Assembly (NCBI GenBank): GCA_963837395.1
Contig: CAWINI010000002.1
Span: 496,001-560,000 of the forward strand
Length of the DNA stretch: 64,000 nt
Origin: CAVZQN01 sp963837395
GTDB lineage: Bacteria > Acidobacteriota > HRBIN11 > JAKEFK01
Direction of reading: 5' to 3'
The notes below the pieces were generated by a model. It did not search any database. It saw only the letters and a program-made list of their open reading frames with translations, and was not told the origin of the DNA. Positions 62,925-64,000 of the stretch are shown here, one piece after another; the stretch's first letter is position 1; every line of letters starts with the position of its first letter. The position numbers and the translations under genes were made by a program.

Positions 62925-64000
62925 ATGAAAAAATTGGCAATTGTATTTCTGTTCCTTCCTTTATTAGTCCAAGCGGATCGCGAAGCGGTTTTAAAACAAA
63001 TTGATGTGCCCCACAACTACTACTATCGCGAAATGTATCTGCCTCAAGTTACATCCGGACCATCTTCTGTTACGTGGTCACCAGATGGCAAGTCGCTGAT
63101 TTTTTCGATGCAAGGTACTTTATGGAAACAGAATCTTGATTCCACAACTGCACAACAACTAACGTCAGGTCCTGGTTACGATTATCAGCCGGATTGGTCA
63201 CACAATGGCAAATGGATTGTGTTCGCAAAATATGATCGCGATGCGGTGGAACTGCATTTGCTAAATCTGGAAACAGGTAAGGTTTCACAATTAACAACAG
63301 GTGGCGCAGTGAATGTTGAGCCGCGATGGTCACCCGATGATTCACGCATCGTATTTGTGTCCACGCAATTCAACAAACGGTTTCATATTTTTGTTGCTCA
63401 CATGAAAGATGATTCGGTTGATCATGTGGAGCAGCTCACTGAAGAACGTCGCAGCAAAGTAACGCGTTATTATTACAGCCCGTTTGATCATGAGATCCAT
63501 CCTACGTGGTCACCGGATGGTAAAGAAATTTTGTTTGTATCCAATCGTGAAAATATTTACGGCACCGGTGGTTTCTGGCGCATGAAAGCAGAGAAAGGTG
63601 CAGAGCCGCGCGAAATTCGATACGAAGAAACAACATGGAGAGCAAGACCAGATTGGGCTTCGGATGGCAAACGCATCATTTATAGTTCGTATCTTGGAAG
63701 GAATTGGCATCAGATCTGGATTATGACATCAGAAGGCGGCGATCCATTTCCGCTTACATATGGAGAATATGACAACACTGCTGCGCGTTGGTCTCATGAC
63801 ACACACAAAATTGCGTACATTTCAAATCGTGATGGAAATACTTCACTGTGGGTGATGGATATTCCCGGTGGAAAGCAGCAGCAAATCTTGCAGAGTAATC
63901 GGAAATGGTTGCGGCCTTGCGGTGTGTTGGAACTTTCGGTGGTTGATTCTGCAGGCAAGGCGGTTGCTGCACGCGTTTCAGTAACTGGCGAAGACAATCG
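62925..64000 (+). CDS. Exported PD40/TolB-like propeller protein, N-terminal part (3' end outside window)
   Basis: The frame is open from ATG 62925 to the window edge (358 codons). A signal peptide (MKKLAIVFLFLPLLVQA) is followed by at least six PD40 blades: WSPDGKSLIFS, WSHNGKWIVFA, WSPDDSRIVFV, WSPDGKEILFVSNRE, WASDGKRIIYS, WSHDTHKIAYISNRDG. The last visible part (LELSVVDSAGKAVAARVSVTG) looks like a carboxypeptidase-regulatory-like beta domain. In related proteins a metal-dependent amidohydrolase domain follows; whether it does here cannot be seen. Confidence 0.88.
   Translation, partial: MKKLAIVFLFLPLLVQADREAVLKQIDVPHNYYYREMYLPQVTSGPSSVTWSPDGKSLIFSMQGTLWKQNLDSTTAQQLTSGPGYDYQPDWSHNGKWIVFAKYDRDAVELHLLNLETGKVSQLTTGGAVNVEPRWSPDDSRIVFVSTQFNKRFHIFVAHMKDDSVDHVEQLTEERRSKVTRYYYSPFDHEIHPTWSPDGKEILFVSNRENIYGTGGFWRMKAEKGAEPREIRYEETTWRARPDWASDGKRIIYSSYLGRNWHQIWIMTSEGGDPFPLTYGEYDNTAARWSHDTHKIAYISNRDGNTSLWVMDIPGGKQQQILQSNRKWLRPCGVLELSVVDSAGKAVAARVSVTGEDN

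Overview
The window looks like a chromosomal contig from an uncultured, moderately low-GC Gram-negative bacterium, most plausibly Acidobacteriota or a neighbouring lineage. This is inferred from gene content: sulfatase-like/TPR fusions, a GWxTD protein, two kinase-TM-FlgO-TPR receptors, lipoproteins, CpxP-like and secretin-like envelope proteins, and a lipase-maturation-factor homologue. No rRNA or taxonomic marker is present, so the assignment is tentative. No prophage, IS element or CRISPR array was recognised.

Layout. 1-7.3 kb: a TPR tail, two sulfatase-like/TPR proteins (Thr in place of the formylglycine Cys/Ser) and a GWxTD protein. 7.4-10.2 kb: a Cpx-like envelope-stress locus (Spy/CpxP-like protein divergent from a response regulator and histidine kinase). 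10.2-12.6 kb: membrane proteins. 12.6-15.9 kb: late haem genes hemE-hemH-hemG. 15.9-21.6 kb: an inositol-monophosphatase/ADP-ribosylglycohydrolase fusion, a HigBA toxin-antitoxin pair, and an overlapping set of genes including a Nudix hydrolase and a nicotinamidase-like hydrolase (NAD/ADP-ribose theme). 21.7-24.8 kb: dut, DUF2934, VIT and GDT1 metal transporters, EamA permease. 24.8-30.4 kb: a Ser/Thr kinase, an Mth938-like protein, a DCC-lipase maturation factor fusion and an SDR protein. 30.4-41.8 kb: secreted enzymes (M4 and M14 peptidases, a kelch protein, a six-hairpin glycosidase), two tRNAs, YwbE, a 49-residue metallothionein-like gene and a decayed HigB beside an intact HigA.

The most interesting segment is 41.8-52.6 kb. 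A Ser/Thr kinase is followed 5 bp later by a SagB-type azoline dehydrogenase; on the opposite strand lie a kumamolisin-type peptidase, an 86-residue precursor-like peptide ending in a short Cys-containing tail, and a fused YcaO cyclodehydratase. Together they look like a thiazole/oxazole-modified peptide (TOMM) pathway. Divergent from it are two tandem 420-residue paralogues with a clan CD (caspase-like) His/Cys signature. From 52.6 kb to the end come an FG-GAP propeller protein, an ankyrin protein, a GGDEF/EAL regulator, a TPR protein, a GC-richer unknown protein and the start of a PD40 propeller protein.

Three features cut across the window. (1) The M14 peptidase, kelch and FG-GAP proteins end in the same ~150-residue, four-Cys C-terminal domain. 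(2) Nearly every intergenic space holds palindromic repeats of several families, including hairpins whose arms are built from short repeated words. (3) Six frameshifts and two in-frame UGA codons interrupt otherwise intact genes; several frameshifts sit at homopolymers, so sequencing error is a serious alternative to gene decay.
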